Shown: piece after piece, positions 8,554 to 16,809 of the stretch | Layout of the letters: the number at the start of each line of letters is the position of its first letter | Position numbering within the stretch: the first letter of the stretch is position 1 | Origin: DASUPK01 sp963782345 | GTDB lineage: Bacteria > Actinomycetota > Thermoleophilia > Solirubrobacterales > 70-9 | Assembly (NCBI GenBank): GCA_963782345.1 | Contig: CAWAJF010000004.1 | Span: 434,001-498,000, forward strand | DNA: 64,000 bases | Reading direction: 5' to 3' | Made by a program: the position numbers and the translations under genes | Notes under the pieces: generated by a model | Databases searched by the model: none | Seen by the model: the letters and a program-made list of their open reading frames with translations, nothing else | What the model was told of the DNA's origin: nothing

Positions 8554-9305
8554 CTGGGGTAGCTCACGCTCGCCAGGTGGAGGCCATGGGCCCGGGCCGT
8601 GTCGCCGGCCCGCTCCCGGGGCGCCCCCTCGAGCAGTGATTCGAAGTCCTCGAAGGAGCGCCGTCCGCCGGCCACCTCGAGCATGGTGCCCACGAGCACC
8701 CGCACCATGCTCCGCATGAAGGCGTCGGCCTCGATCCAGAGCTCGAGGATGGTGCCCGACCCCAGAACCGCGGGCTTCTCGTGCCATTCGGCGCGGAAGA
8801 TGTCCCGCTCGAAGCGCACGTGCTCGGTCTGGGTGGGGGTGAAGGCGGTGAAATCGTGCGTACCGCGCAGGGCGTCGCCACAGCGCGCGAGGACGGCACG
8901 ATCCACCCGGTGCGGCCAGTACAGCGACACCCCGGTCTCGAATGGGTTGGGGGTCCGCTCCGCCAGCACCCGGTAGCAGTAGGTGCGTGAGCGGGCACCG
9001 CGCCGAGCGTCGAAGTCGTCGGCCGCCCGCTCCGCGCTGTGTACGGCCAGGTCGGGGCCTGTCATCGAATTGAGGGCGCGGGTGAGCTCGGCGGGCGGGT
9101 CGCCCTCGATCGCGAAGCTCGCCACCTGCCCCCACGCGTGCACGCCGGCGTCGGTCCGCCCCGCGACCGTGAGCCGGGCGGGCGTGCCCAGAACCCGCCC
9201 CAGCGCCTCCTCCAGCTCGCCCTGGACGGTCCTGATGCCCGGCTGCGCCGCCCAGCCGGAGAAGCCCGCGCCGTGGTAGGCGAGATTCATGCACACAACG
9301 GTCAT
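8550..9305 (-). CDS. truA: tRNA pseudouridine(38-40) synthase TruA
   Basis: TruA isomerises uridines 38-40 in the anticodon arm of tRNAs. The 251-residue protein carries the catalytic-Asp motif AGRTDAGVHAWGQ (about residues 47-59). The C-terminal part has FMRSMVRVLVGTML, the family's usual RNA-contacting segment. truA often follows rplQ in bacteria; here two small membrane-protein genes and a repeat copy separate them. The stop codon lies inside the iron box of the next gene. Confidence 0.93.
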   Translation of the reverse strand: MTVVCMNLAYHGAGFSGWAAQPGIRTVQGELEEALGRVLGTPARLTVAGRTDAGVHAWGQVASFAIEGDPPAELTRALNSMTGPDLAVHSAERAADDFDARRGARSRTYCYRVLAERTPNPFETGVSLYWPHRVDRAVLARCGDALRGTHDFTAFTPTQTEHVRFERDIFRAEWHEKPAVLGSGTILELWIEADAFMRSMVRVLVGTMLEVAGGRRSFEDFESLLEGAPRERAGDTARAHGLHLASVSYPS

Positions 9306-9326
9306 CGGTGCGCGACACTACTCAGC

Positions 9327-9578
9327 ATGCCTTTGCCCGGCTCGGACGAACCAGCGTCGATCTCGCACGAGGAGGCGCGCCAGGAGCTGTTCGGCCACGG
9401 CCCCAGCAGGGCCGGCCTCGCCGTCTACGAGATCATCGTCCTCATCATGGGCATGGTGGGCGCCGCGGTCGCCTTCGATCAGATCGACAACTGGTCGCAG
9501 TGGGTGGTGCTCGCGGCGATCATCGGAACGGTGATCGGCTTCATGATCGCCGTCAGCCCCAACCGCCGCGGCGGCTAG
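9327..9578 (+). CDS. Small two-helix membrane protein (paralogue of 9661)
   Basis: This 83-residue protein has a short polar N-terminus and two hydrophobic helices (YEIIVLIMGMVGAAVAF; WVVLAAIIGTVIGFMIAV) ending in a basic SPNRRGG tail. I do not recognise a named family. The next gene shares the IxxWxQWVVL core and the PNR tail, so they are a tandem duplicated pair. The gene is divergent from truA with only 21 bp between start codons. Confidence 0.7.
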   Translation: MPLPGSDEPASISHEEARQELFGHGPSRAGLAVYEIIVLIMGMVGAAVAFDQIDNWSQWVVLAAIIGTVIGFMIAVSPNRRGG

Positions 9579-9660
9579 CCATCTCTGTGAGGGCACTCAC
9601 TGCCAACCGCCAGACATGCGCGTAAGGTCTCCTGAGACCAGCGTCGAATAGGGAGAGGAC

Positions 9661-9939
9661 ATGGCAAACACCGACATCACCCAGCGCTCCCAGTACGAGC
9701 GCAGCGACCTGCTTGCCGGCGGAGAGGGGATTCGCCGAGGCTCCGAGAAGGGCGCGGCGATCTACAGCGTCATCGCCCTGATCGTCGGCGTCGCGCTCGC
9801 GGTCGTGGCGTTGTCCACCATCGAGAGCTGGGCCCAGTGGGTCGTGCTCGGGGTGATCGTGCTCTTCACGGTCGCCCTGATGGTGGCGCTCGGACCGAAC
9901 CGGAAGGGCTCCGGCTCGAGGTTCAAGACCGGTCGTTAG
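9661..9939 (+). CDS. Small two-helix membrane protein (paralogue of 9327)
   Basis: This 92-residue protein is preceded by a good GGGAGAGG site 7-8 nt before ATG 9661. It has a charged N-terminus and two hydrophobic helices (IYSVIALIVGVALAVVAL; WVVLGVIVLFTVALMVAL), ending GPNRKGSGSRFKTGR. It shares the WxQWVVL and PNRKG features with the upstream gene. Its TAG stop is also the first three bases of repeat copy B. Function unknown. Confidence 0.75.
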   Translation: MANTDITQRSQYERSDLLAGGEGIRRGSEKGAAIYSVIALIVGVALAVVALSTIESWAQWVVLGVIVLFTVALMVALGPNRKGSGSRFKTGR

Positions 9940-10020
9940 CGGCCACCAGGCCGCTCACTTCAGGAGCGGAGGGCGAAGCCCGTAGCGACTTGTGATGGGC
10001 GGCCGCCTGTGGCCGCGATC
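9938..10020 (+). repeat. Interspersed multi-hairpin repeat, copy B
   Basis: This second copy of the ~83-bp three-palindrome element lies between two convergent genes (small membrane protein and rplQ). It begins TAGCGGCCACCAGGCCGCT, so the upstream gene's stop codon TAG lies at the repeat's edge, as in copy C. It may serve as a bidirectional terminator (inference). Confidence 0.85.
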
Positions 10021-10036
10021 TTATGGCGATGCCGGG

Positions 10037-10390
10037 TCAAACCAGCTCTAGGAACACCATCTCGGCCGAGTCGCTCCGGCGCGGGCCGAGCTTGACGATC
10101 CGCGTGTAGCCGCCCGGGCGCTCCTGGTACCGGGGGGCGATCTCGGTGAACAGCTTGTGGACCGCGAACTTGTCGTTGTGCAGCTCCGAGAGCGCCTGCC
10201 GGCGCGCGTGCAGGTCGCCCCGCTTGGCGAGCGTGATCAGCTTCTCGAACTCCGGCTTCAGAGCCTTCGCCTTCGGCTGCGTCGTCCGGATGCGCTCATG
10301 CTCGATCAGCTGCTTCGACATCGTCCGAAGCATCGAGTCCCGGTGAGCCGCATCGCGGCTCAGCTTCGCTCTCTTTCGCTGGTGCCTCAT
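10037..10390 (-). CDS. rplQ: 50S ribosomal protein L17 (bL17)
   Basis: This 117-residue protein begins MRHQRKRAKLSRDAAHR, the bL17 N-terminus, and contains MLRTMSKQLIEHERIRTT. It is an assembly protein of the large subunit near the exit tunnel. It is the last gene of the alpha operon, 32 bp after rpoA. It ends shortly before repeat copy B. Confidence 0.97.
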   Translation of the reverse strand: MRHQRKRAKLSRDAAHRDSMLRTMSKQLIEHERIRTTQPKAKALKPEFEKLITLAKRGDLHARRQALSELHNDKFAVHKLFTEIAPRYQERPGGYTRIVKLGPRRSDSAEMVFLELV

Positions 10391-10422
10391 CGCCGTCGCT
10401 CCGGCCCGGAACTCTAGTTGCC

Positions 10423-11412
10423 CTAGTCCGCTCGCAGCGAGAGGCCGCGTGCGCGCAGGGTCTCCTGGACTTCCTCGATCGACTTGCGACCGAAGTTGGG
10501 GATCGCGTTGAGCTCCGACTCCGACTTCCGCACGAGCTCGCCGACGGTCTGGATACCGGCGCGCTTCAGGCAGTTGTAGGAGCGGACCCCGAGCTCGAGC
10601 TCCTCGATCAGGATCTCGTCGAGCCCGTCCGCGCCGGGAACGGGCGCGGACTCGCCGCCGCCTCCACCGTCGCTCGCGGCGATCGCGCCCTCGCCCCGCA
10701 GCTCATCGACGCGGTCGGCGGTGGTGAAGATCGCCAGGCTCTTGATCAGGATCTCAGCGGCCTCGCGAAGCGCGGCGCCCGGCTCGATCGAGCCGTCGGT
10801 CTCGACCTCGAGCGTGAGCTTGTCGAAGTCGGTGCGCTGCCCGACTCGGGCTGAGTCGACCGAGTACGCGGCGCGGCGGATCGGCGAGAAGATCGCGTCG
10901 ATCGGGATCACGCCGATGGGCTTGTCGTCGGACTTGTTCTCGTCGGCCGGGGAGTAGCCGCGGCCGCGACCGATCGTCAGGTACATCTCGAGCTTGGTCT
11001 TCTTCTCGAGGGTGGCGATCGGCGCCTCCGGGTTGAGGATCTCGACGCCCGCGGGCAGGTCGATGTCCTTGGCCTTGACCTCACCGGGGCCGGTGGCGAC
11101 CAGCGGGGTCTCCACCTCATCCGCGTCGGTGTGCATCCGGACGACGATGTCCTTGAGGTTCAGGACGAGGTCGGTGACGTCCTCCTTCAACCCGGGGATG
11201 GTCGAGAACTCGTGCGCCACTCCCTCGATGCGAACGCTGGTGATCGCGGCGCCGCCCAGCGAGGAGAGCAGCACGCGGCGCAGGCTGTTGCCGAAGGTGT
11301 AGCCGAAGCCCTTGTCGAGCGGCTCGATCGTGAAGATGCCCTTGTTCGACTCGGCATCCTCGCCCGCGATCTTGGGCACTTGGAAATCTGGCAGGGTGGT
11401 CATTGCTTCCAT
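10423..11412 (-). CDS. rpoA: DNA-directed RNA polymerase subunit alpha
   Basis: This 329-residue protein has the N-terminal dimerisation domain (DKGFGYTFGNSLRRVLLSSLGGAAITSV) and a C-terminal promoter/activator-binding domain (ELELGVRSYNCLKRAGIQT...NFGRKSIEEVQE). A Gly/Ser/Ala-rich linker joins them. ATG 11412 has a GGAAG site about 10 nt upstream; MTTLPDF at 11403 is a possible alternative start. It sits between rpsD and rplQ, the standard alpha-operon order. Confidence 0.97.
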   Translation of the reverse strand: MEAMTTLPDFQVPKIAGEDAESNKGIFTIEPLDKGFGYTFGNSLRRVLLSSLGGAAITSVRIEGVAHEFSTIPGLKEDVTDLVLNLKDIVVRMHTDADEVETPLVATGPGEVKAKDIDLPAGVEILNPEAPIATLEKKTKLEMYLTIGRGRGYSPADENKSDDKPIGVIPIDAIFSPIRRAAYSVDSARVGQRTDFDKLTLEVETDGSIEPGAALREAAEILIKSLAIFTTADRVDELRGEGAIAASDGGGGGESAPVPGADGLDEILIEELELGVRSYNCLKRAGIQTVGELVRKSESELNAIPNFGRKSIEEVQETLRARGLSLRAD

Positions 11413-11439
11413 CAGGTATCTACTTCCTTCTCTGGGGGG

Positions 11440-12060
11440 TTACTTCGAGTACAGCTCGACGATGAGCTGTTCCTCGACGGGGGCTGAGATCTCGCTTCTC
11501 TCAGGCAGTCTCAGCACCTTGGCGTTGAGCGAGTCGTGGTCGGCCTGCAGCCAGGCCGGCACTCCGGACGTGAGCTCGGTCGCGTTCCGCACCACGTCGG
11601 TGCCAGCGCTGTTGGGCTTGATCGTGATCACGTCGTCCGGCTTCACCTGGTAGCTGGGAATGTCGACCCGGCGGCCGTTCACGGTCCAATGGCCGTGGCT
11701 GACGAGCTGACGCGCCTGGCGGCGGGAGGCCGCGAAGCCGAGGCGCACCAGGACGTTGTCCAGGCGGCACTCGAGCAGGCGCAGCAGGTTCTCGCCCGTG
11801 ACGCCCTCCTGGCGGCTCGCTCGGTCGTAATAGGTCGCGAACTGCTTCTCGAGCACCTGGTAGTAGCGCTTGGCCTTCTGCTTCTCGCGAAGCTGCGCCC
11901 GGTACTCGGACTGCCGCATGCGCCCGCGGCCGTGCTCGCCGGGCGGATAGGAGCGGCGCTCGACGCCGCACTTGTCGGTGAAGCAGCGGGACCCCTTGAG
12001 GAACAGCTTCTGTCCCTCGCGGCGGCACTGCTTGCACTGCGCTCCGGTGTCGCGGGCCAT
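11440..12060 (-). CDS. rpsD: 30S ribosomal protein S4 (uS4)
   Basis: This 206-residue protein contains the S4 RNA-binding domain (RLDNVLVRLGFAASRRQARQLVSHGHWTVNGRRVDIPSY). Its N-terminal Cys motif (CKQCRREGQ...CFTDKCGVERR) fits a zinc-binding S4. It nucleates 30S assembly and in many bacteria represses the alpha operon. ATG 12060 overlaps the rpsK TGA by 1 nt. Confidence 0.97.
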   Translation of the reverse strand: MARDTGAQCKQCRREGQKLFLKGSRCFTDKCGVERRSYPPGEHGRGRMRQSEYRAQLREKQKAKRYYQVLEKQFATYYDRASRQEGVTGENLLRLLECRLDNVLVRLGFAASRRQARQLVSHGHWTVNGRRVDIPSYQVKPDDVITIKPNSAGTDVVRNATELTSGVPAWLQADHDSLNAKVLRLPERSEISAPVEEQLIVELYSK

Positions 12061-12455
12061 CAGACGCGCCTCCGCTTGCGGGGGCGGCACCCGTTGTGGG
12101 CCTGCGGGGTCACGTCCTTGACCGTCGTCACGTCGAGGCCGGCGGCCTGCAGGGACCGGATCGCGGTCTCCCGGCCGGATCCGGCGCCCTTGGCGTAGAC
12201 CTCGACCTTCTCGAGGCCGTGCTCCATGCCCTTCTTGGCGGCCGCGTCGGCGGTCACCTGGGCGGCGAACGGAGTCGACTTGCGGGAGCCCTTGAAGCCG
12301 GCGCTCCCGGCGGACTCCCACGCGAGCACGTTGCCCTCGGGGTCGGTCAGGGTGACGATGGTGTTGTTGAACGAAGTCTTGATGTGGGCCTGGCCGTAGG
12401 TGACGTTCTTGCGGACCTTGCGGCGCGAGCGGCCCTTCTTCGGAGCTGGTGGCAT
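12060..12455 (-). CDS. rpsK: 30S ribosomal protein S11 (uS11)
   Basis: This 131-residue S11 has the conserved C-terminal DVTPQAHNGCRPRKRRRV and a typical central domain (SFNNTIVTLTDPEGNVLAWESAGSAGFKGSRKSTPFAAQ). It forms part of the platform around the E site. It lies 20 bp after rpsM and overlaps rpsD by 1 nt. Confidence 0.97.
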   Translation of the reverse strand: MPPAPKKGRSRRKVRKNVTYGQAHIKTSFNNTIVTLTDPEGNVLAWESAGSAGFKGSRKSTPFAAQVTADAAAKKGMEHGLEKVEVYAKGAGSGRETAIRSLQAAGLDVTTVKDVTPQAHNGCRPRKRRRV

Positions 12456-12475
12456 CTAGCGAATTCCTCCGTGGA

Positions 12476-12859
12476 TCACTTGGGCTGCGGAGCCTTCTTG
12501 CGGCCCGCAACGCTCATCCGGCGCGGGCCCTTGCGACCGCGCGCGTTGGTCTTGGTGCGCTGGCCGCGAACCGGTAGCCCGCGACGATGGCGGAGCCCCC
12601 GGTAGGAGCCGATCTCCTGGAGGCGCTTGACGTTCTGCGAGCGCTCCCGGCGCAGATCGCCCTCGACCTCGTGGTTCTCGACGGCGTCGCGCAGCTTGAT
12701 GATCTCGTCCTCGGTCAGATCCTTGACCGCGGTGTCGGGATCGACGCCGGTCTCCTTGAGGATCCCGTTGGCCGTCGAGCGGCCGATGCCGAAGACGTAG
12801 GTGAGGCCGATCTCCGCACGCTTGTTGAGGGGGAGGTTGACTCCCGCGATTCGCGCCAT
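12476..12859 (-). CDS. rpsM: 30S ribosomal protein S13 (uS13)
   Basis: This 127-residue S13 contacts the P-site tRNA and the intersubunit bridges. It begins MARIAGVNLPLNKRAEIGLTY and ends in the basic RGQRTKTNARGRKGP region. ATG 12859 is chosen by alignment to the family; an upstream in-frame extension through rpmJ is a shadow. It starts 5 nt after the rpmJ stop. Confidence 0.96.
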   Translation of the reverse strand: MARIAGVNLPLNKRAEIGLTYVFGIGRSTANGILKETGVDPDTAVKDLTEDEIIKLRDAVENHEVEGDLRRERSQNVKRLQEIGSYRGLRHRRGLPVRGQRTKTNARGRKGPRRMSVAGRKKAPQPK

Positions 12860-12864
12860 TGGAC

Positions 12865-12978
12865 CTAGCCCTGCCTCTGCTTGTGGCGCGGATTCGGGCA
12901 GATCACGAGCACGGCGCCGCCACGGCGAATCACCTTGCACTTCTCACACATCGGCTTTACAGACGCTCGGACCTTCAT
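12865..12978 (-). CDS. rpmJ: 50S ribosomal protein L36 (bL36)
   Basis: This 37-residue zinc-ribbon protein reads MKVRASVKPMCEKCKVIRRG and then GAVLVICPNPRHKQRQG. It has the C11, C14, C27 and H32 zinc ligands of the zinc-binding (C+) form. A GAGAGAAGGGG site precedes ATG 12978. It is the first gene of the alpha operon here. infA, the usual upstream neighbour, is absent. Confidence 0.95.
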   Translation of the reverse strand: MKVRASVKPMCEKCKVIRRGGAVLVICPNPRHKQRQG

Positions 12979-13089
12979 TCCCCTTCTCTCAATGGGGTCG
13001 TATCGGACTGGGAGTGAGCCCGCGGGCCCCAGGAGTCGGACCTACAGGCGCGAAACGTCGGCCACGCAGAGCGTGAACCGAGCCGTGGA

Positions 13090-13095
13090 ATGGTA
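13090..13095 (-). promoter_or_regulatory. Candidate -10 element for the rpmJ-rpsM alpha operon
   Basis: TACCAT preceded by GCTGC lies in the only substantial gap between the spc genes and the alpha genes, about 110 bp before rpmJ. The same GC(T)GCTAYCAT shape occurs before fusA. No clear -35 is visible. Confidence 0.4.
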
Positions 13096-13151
13096 GCAGC
13101 GTCCGTGCGTGGGCCGTGCCTGAGCCCGAAGAGCGTCGCCTGCCTGGATGC

Positions 13152-13167
13152 GGGCGATCCTTCGCCC
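13152..13167 (-). terminator. Short hairpin after the membrane-protein gene
   Basis: GGGCGA/TCGCCC with a 4-nt loop lies 10 bp after the stop at 13177 on the minus strand. There is no T-run, so termination is uncertain. Confidence 0.3.
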
Positions 13168-13176
13168 AAGACCGGC

Positions 13177-13572
13177 TCAGCGCCCGACGCCCGCGCGCCC
13201 CATCCGCTGCGTGAGGTCCAGGAACACGAACAGCAGCGGCACCGCGACCCAAAGCTGCGCCACCACGTAGTGGCGAAGCTCCGCGCTGACGTCCACGTCC
13301 TGGAGCTCCGCGGCAAGCATGTCCCGCCGAAGAAACGAAACGGCATACAGGGCGAGCGGCAGGTAGTTGAGGCAGACACCGGTCAGCCAGATCCCGAACA
13401 GATGCCACCCCGTCCCCCAGCCTCCGGCCACCACCGCGACTCCGACCGCGGTCCCGGCCACCGCCCCCGCAACGAACTCCGTCAGGATCAGCAGGCGCCG
13501 CAGAAGGGTGCCCCGGGTGCCATGCATGTCGATGGCGGCAAGGCGGCGTACGTCGACTGCGGGGCTCAGCAA
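13177..13572 (-). CDS. Hypothetical small membrane protein between map and rpmJ
   Basis: The protein is 131 residues from a TTG at 13572, or 116 from ATG 13527 (MHGTRGTLLRRLLILTEF). It has about four hydrophobic segments, including TEFVAGAVAGTAVGVAVVAG, FGIWLTGVCLNYLPLALYAV and YVVAQLWVAVPLLFVFLDL. I do not recognise a named family. It starts 11 nt after the map stop, or 56 nt if ATG 13527 is used, so it is probably co-transcribed. It occupies the place where infA is found in most actinobacteria. Confidence 0.65.
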   Translation of the reverse strand: MLSPAVDVRRLAAIDMHGTRGTLLRRLLILTEFVAGAVAGTAVGVAVVAGGWGTGWHLFGIWLTGVCLNYLPLALYAVSFLRRDMLAAELQDVDVSAELRHYVVAQLWVAVPLLFVFLDLTQRMGRAGVGR

Positions 13573-13583
13573 ATGGAACCGGG

Positions 13584-14351
13584 TCAGTCCAGGTGCCAGG
13601 GGGTGAGGATGCGAGGGCCGTCGTCGGTGACCGCGATCGTGAACTCGAAGTGGGCGGCCAGCGAGTCGTCCTGGGAGTAGACCGCCCAGCCGTCTGATCC
13701 CATCCGGACGTCGGCGCCCCCGGCGTTCACCATCGGCTCGATGGCGAGGACCATGCCGATCTCGAGCTCAGGGCCCTTTCCCGGATCCCCGAAGTTAGGG
13801 ATCTGCGGGTCCTCATGCATGTCGCGGCCGATGCCGTGGCCGACGAGGGTGCGGATGATTGAGAGGTTGTCGCGCTCGACGCGCCGCTGGACGGCGTGGG
13901 AGATGTCTGAGAGATGGTTGCCCCTGACCGCCTGGGCGATGCCCTCGAAGAGCGCATCCTGGGTCGTGGTGAGCAGGGGCTCGGCGCCCTCCGGCTTCTC
14001 GCCGATCGCGACCGTGATCGCGGCGTCGGCGACCCAACCCTCATAGGTGACGCCGCAGTCGATCGAGAGGATGTCGCCGCGCCGCAGCTCGTACGGGCCG
14101 GGGATGCCGTGGACGACCATCGAGTTCGGGGAGGTGCAGATCGAGCCGGGGAATCCGCGGTACCCCTTGAACGACGGGACCGCGCCCTGCGAGCGGATGA
14201 ACTTCTCAGCCGCCTCGTCGAGCTCCTTGGTGGTGACGCCGGGCCGCGCCATCGAGCGAAGCATCCGCAGGCAGCGGGCCTGGATCTTGCCCGCCTCGGC
14301 CATCGCATCCACCTGCTCGGTGGTCTTGCGGATGATCATGCCGCGATACAT
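13584..14351 (-). CDS. map: Type I methionine aminopeptidase
   Basis: This 255-residue metalloenzyme removes the initiator Met. Metal ligands are visible in order: Asp in LSIDCGV, Asp in VADAAITV, His in VGHGIGRDMHE, Glu in LAIEPMV and Glu in HFEFTIAV. The start at ATG 14351 (MYRGMIIRKTTEQ) lies 13 nt after the adk stop; MIIRKT at 14339 is a plausible alternative. The position after adk matches the conserved secY-adk-map order. Confidence 0.95.
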   Translation of the reverse strand: MYRGMIIRKTTEQVDAMAEAGKIQARCLRMLRSMARPGVTTKELDEAAEKFIRSQGAVPSFKGYRGFPGSICTSPNSMVVHGIPGPYELRRGDILSIDCGVTYEGWVADAAITVAIGEKPEGAEPLLTTTQDALFEGIAQAVRGNHLSDISHAVQRRVERDNLSIIRTLVGHGIGRDMHEDPQIPNFGDPGKGPELEIGMVLAIEPMVNAGGADVRMGSDGWAVYSQDDSLAAHFEFTIAVTDDGPRILTPWHLD

Positions 14352-14364
14352 CGTTCCGCCCGTC

Positions 14365-15057
14365 TCACATCCCCTCCTCTTCCTCTCGACGCAGGGTGGC
14401 CAGGATCCCGTGGATTCCCTCCTCGACCTCGTCGGGTGAGCGCTCGCCCTGCACGCGGTTGAGGATGCCACGCTGCTCGTAGTAGTCGATCAGCGGCTCG
14501 GTCTTCTCGCGGTACTGCGTGAGGCGGTTCTTGATCACCTCGGGCTCGTCGTCGTCGCGGACGATCAGCCTGGCGCCGTCGATGTCGCAGACGCCCTCCT
14601 CCTTCGGCGGGTCGAACTCCACGTGGTAGATGTGGCTCGGGTTCTGCTCGCAGGTGCGGCGCCCTCCCAGCCGGCGCACGACCTCGTCCTCCGAGACATC
14701 GATCAGAATCGCCGCGGTCATCTCGCGCCGCAGCTCCTTCATCTTGGTGTCGAGCGCCTCGGCCTGCGGAACGGTTCGCGGAAAGCCGTCGAGGATGAAG
14801 CCGTCGGCGGCCTCCGGCTGCTGGAGCCGCTCGGCGATCACCCCGATGATCACCTCGTCCGGGACGAGGTCGCCCCGGTCCATGTACTCCTTGGCCTGCT
14901 TGCCGATCTCGGTCCCCTCCTTGACCGCGGCGCGCAGGATGTCCCCCGTCGCGTAGTACGGAAGCCGGAAGTCCTCCTGGAGGCGCTCGCTCTGTGTTCC
15001 CTTCCCGCTGCCGGGCGGGCCGAGGAGGATGAGGTTCAGCTCGGGCAAGCCACCCAC
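14365..15057 (-). CDS. adk: Adenylate kinase
   Basis: This 230-residue enzyme interconverts ATP + AMP and 2 ADP. The P-loop GPPGSGKGTQ and the AMP-binding segment YYATGDILRAAV are intact, with DGFPRT in the core. The LID domain keeps only two of the four residues of the zinc form (CEQN...CDID), so zinc binding is doubtful. The start is GTG 15057, 4 nt after the secY stop. Confidence 0.95.
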   Translation of the reverse strand: MGGLPELNLILLGPPGSGKGTQSERLQEDFRLPYYATGDILRAAVKEGTEIGKQAKEYMDRGDLVPDEVIIGVIAERLQQPEAADGFILDGFPRTVPQAEALDTKMKELRREMTAAILIDVSEDEVVRRLGGRRTCEQNPSHIYHVEFDPPKEEGVCDIDGARLIVRDDDEPEVIKNRLTQYREKTEPLIDYYEQRGILNRVQGERSPDEVEEGIHGILATLRREEEEGM

Positions 15058-15061
15058 ACCA

Positions 15062-16321
15062 CTATTTGAGGAACCCTTCGTAGTTGCGCATCATCAGCTG
15101 GGCCTCAAGCTGCTTGACCGTGTCGAGGGCCACGCCGACCACGATCAGGATCGAGGTCCCGCCGAAGAAGAAGTTGGCCGAGGTCTGGCTGATCAGGATC
15201 GTCGGCAACGCCGCGACCGCGCCCAGATAGAGGGCGCCGGGGAAGGTGAGCCTGGAGAGGATCCGGTCCAGGTATTCGGCGGTAGGTCGGCCGGGACGGA
15301 CGCCGGGGATGAACCCGCCGTACTTCTTCAGGTTGTCGGCCTGGTCGACCGGGTTGAAGGTGACCGCTGTGTAGAAGTAGGTGAAGATGATGATGAAGAA
15401 GACCTCGCCCACCACGTAGTGCCAGCTGTTCGGGCTGAAGAACGCGGCGAAGTCGAGCGCCGCCGGAGTGTTGATCATCTGCCCGATGGTCGGAGGGAAG
15501 GCCATGATCGAGGCGGCGAAGATCACCGGGATCACGCCGGCCATGTTCACGCGCAGCGGTAGGTAGGTCGAGCCGCCCGACGTCATCCGGCGTCCGACCA
15601 CGCGTTTCGCGTACTGCACCGGAATGCGCCGCTGGCCCTCCTGGACGTAGACGATCGCCACGATCACCGCCAGCGCGATGAAGGGCATCATCACGACGAA
15701 GACCTGATCGGGGTTGTTCCACCACTTCGTGATCCCCTCCGGGATCCGCGAGACGATCGACGCGAAGATCATCAGCGAGATGCCGTTGCCGATCCCGCGC
15801 TGCGTGATCAGCTCTCCCATCCACATCAGCACGGTGCATCCGGCCGTCAGCGTGACCACGATCAGGAAGACCTTCGGGAAGGTGCGCGCGCCGATGATGT
15901 TGCTGTTGCCGGAGGTGAACAGGAAGACGAACCCGAGCGACTGGGCGAAGGCGAGGACCACCGTCAGGTAGCGCGTGTACTGCGTGATCTTCTGCTGCCC
16001 GACCTCGCCCTCCTTCTGCAGCCGCTCCAGCGAGGGCACGACGACGGTGAGGAGCTGCAGGATGATCGACGCCGTGATGTAGGGCATGATCCCCAGCGCG
16101 AAGAGCGAGAGGCGCGAGAGGCTCCCGCCGGAGAAGAGGTTGAGGAAGCCGAGGATGTTCGAGCCACCGACGCCGTTGACGCCGTCCCGGATCGCCTGCG
16201 CGTCGACTCCGGGCGACGGGATGTAGGCACCGAGCCGGTAGAGGGCGAGGATCCCCGCCGTGAAGATCAGCTTCTTGCGGATCTCCTGGACCGTGAAGGC
16301 ATTGAGGACGGTCTGAAGCAT
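15062..16321 (-). CDS. secY: Protein translocase subunit SecY
   Basis: SecY is the ten-helix channel of the Sec translocon. The 419-residue sequence contains LYRLGAYIPSPGVD in helix 1, the plug region after it, GIGNGISLMIFASI and the C-terminal cytosolic loop FIPGVRPGRPTAEYLDRILSRLTFPGA. ATG 16321 overlaps the rplO stop. Its partner secE lies 45 kb away in this window. Confidence 0.97.
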   Translation of the reverse strand: MLQTVLNAFTVQEIRKKLIFTAGILALYRLGAYIPSPGVDAQAIRDGVNGVGGSNILGFLNLFSGGSLSRLSLFALGIMPYITASIILQLLTVVVPSLERLQKEGEVGQQKITQYTRYLTVVLAFAQSLGFVFLFTSGNSNIIGARTFPKVFLIVVTLTAGCTVLMWMGELITQRGIGNGISLMIFASIVSRIPEGITKWWNNPDQVFVVMMPFIALAVIVAIVYVQEGQRRIPVQYAKRVVGRRMTSGGSTYLPLRVNMAGVIPVIFAASIMAFPPTIGQMINTPAALDFAAFFSPNSWHYVVGEVFFIIIFTYFYTAVTFNPVDQADNLKKYGGFIPGVRPGRPTAEYLDRILSRLTFPGALYLGAVAALPTILISQTSANFFFGGTSILIVVGVALDTVKQLEAQLMMRNYEGFLK

Positions 16322-16809
16322 CAGATGATCTGCGCGGTTCCTCCCGCCGCCTCGATCTTCTCCCTGGCCTGAGCGCTGAAGGCGTGGGCCTTGACCGTGA
16401 GCTTCTTCGAGATCTCCCCGCGGGCGAGGATCTTGACCGGATCGCGACGCTTGGCCAGGCCGGCCTCGCGCAGCGACTCGGGAGTCACCTCGTCATTCGC
16501 CTTGAAGCGGGCATCGAGGTCGGAGAGGTTGACCGGCTGCGTCTTCGTCCGGAACTTCTCGAAGGGCATCGACATCTTCTTGTTCGGGCCGCGGAGCTTG
16601 CGCATCCGCATGTGGATCGGGTTCTGCCCGCCCTCGTAGGCCGTCTTGCGCTTGCTGCCCGAGCGGGCGCCGGCGCCCTTGTGCCCTCGGCCGGAGGTCT
16701 TGCCGTGGCCGGTGCCGTGGCCGCGCCCCAGTCGCTTGCGGGGGCGGCGCGAGCCGGAAGCGGGCTTCAGGGTGTGGAGACCGACCTGATCCTTGCGCTC
16801 GTCAGCCAT
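16321..16809 (-). CDS. rplO: 50S ribosomal protein L15 (uL15)
   Basis: This 162-residue L15 has the Gly/Arg/Lys-rich N-terminus (RKRLGRGHGTGHGKTSGRGHKG) and the C-terminal KAHAFSAQAREKIEAAGGTAQII. It binds 23S rRNA late in assembly. It overlaps rpmD by 8 nt and secY by 1 nt. Confidence 0.96.
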   Translation of the reverse strand: MADERKDQVGLHTLKPASGSRRPRKRLGRGHGTGHGKTSGRGHKGAGARSGSKRKTAYEGGQNPIHMRMRKLRGPNKKMSMPFEKFRTKTQPVNLSDLDARFKANDEVTPESLREAGLAKRRDPVKILARGEISKKLTVKAHAFSAQAREKIEAAGGTAQII

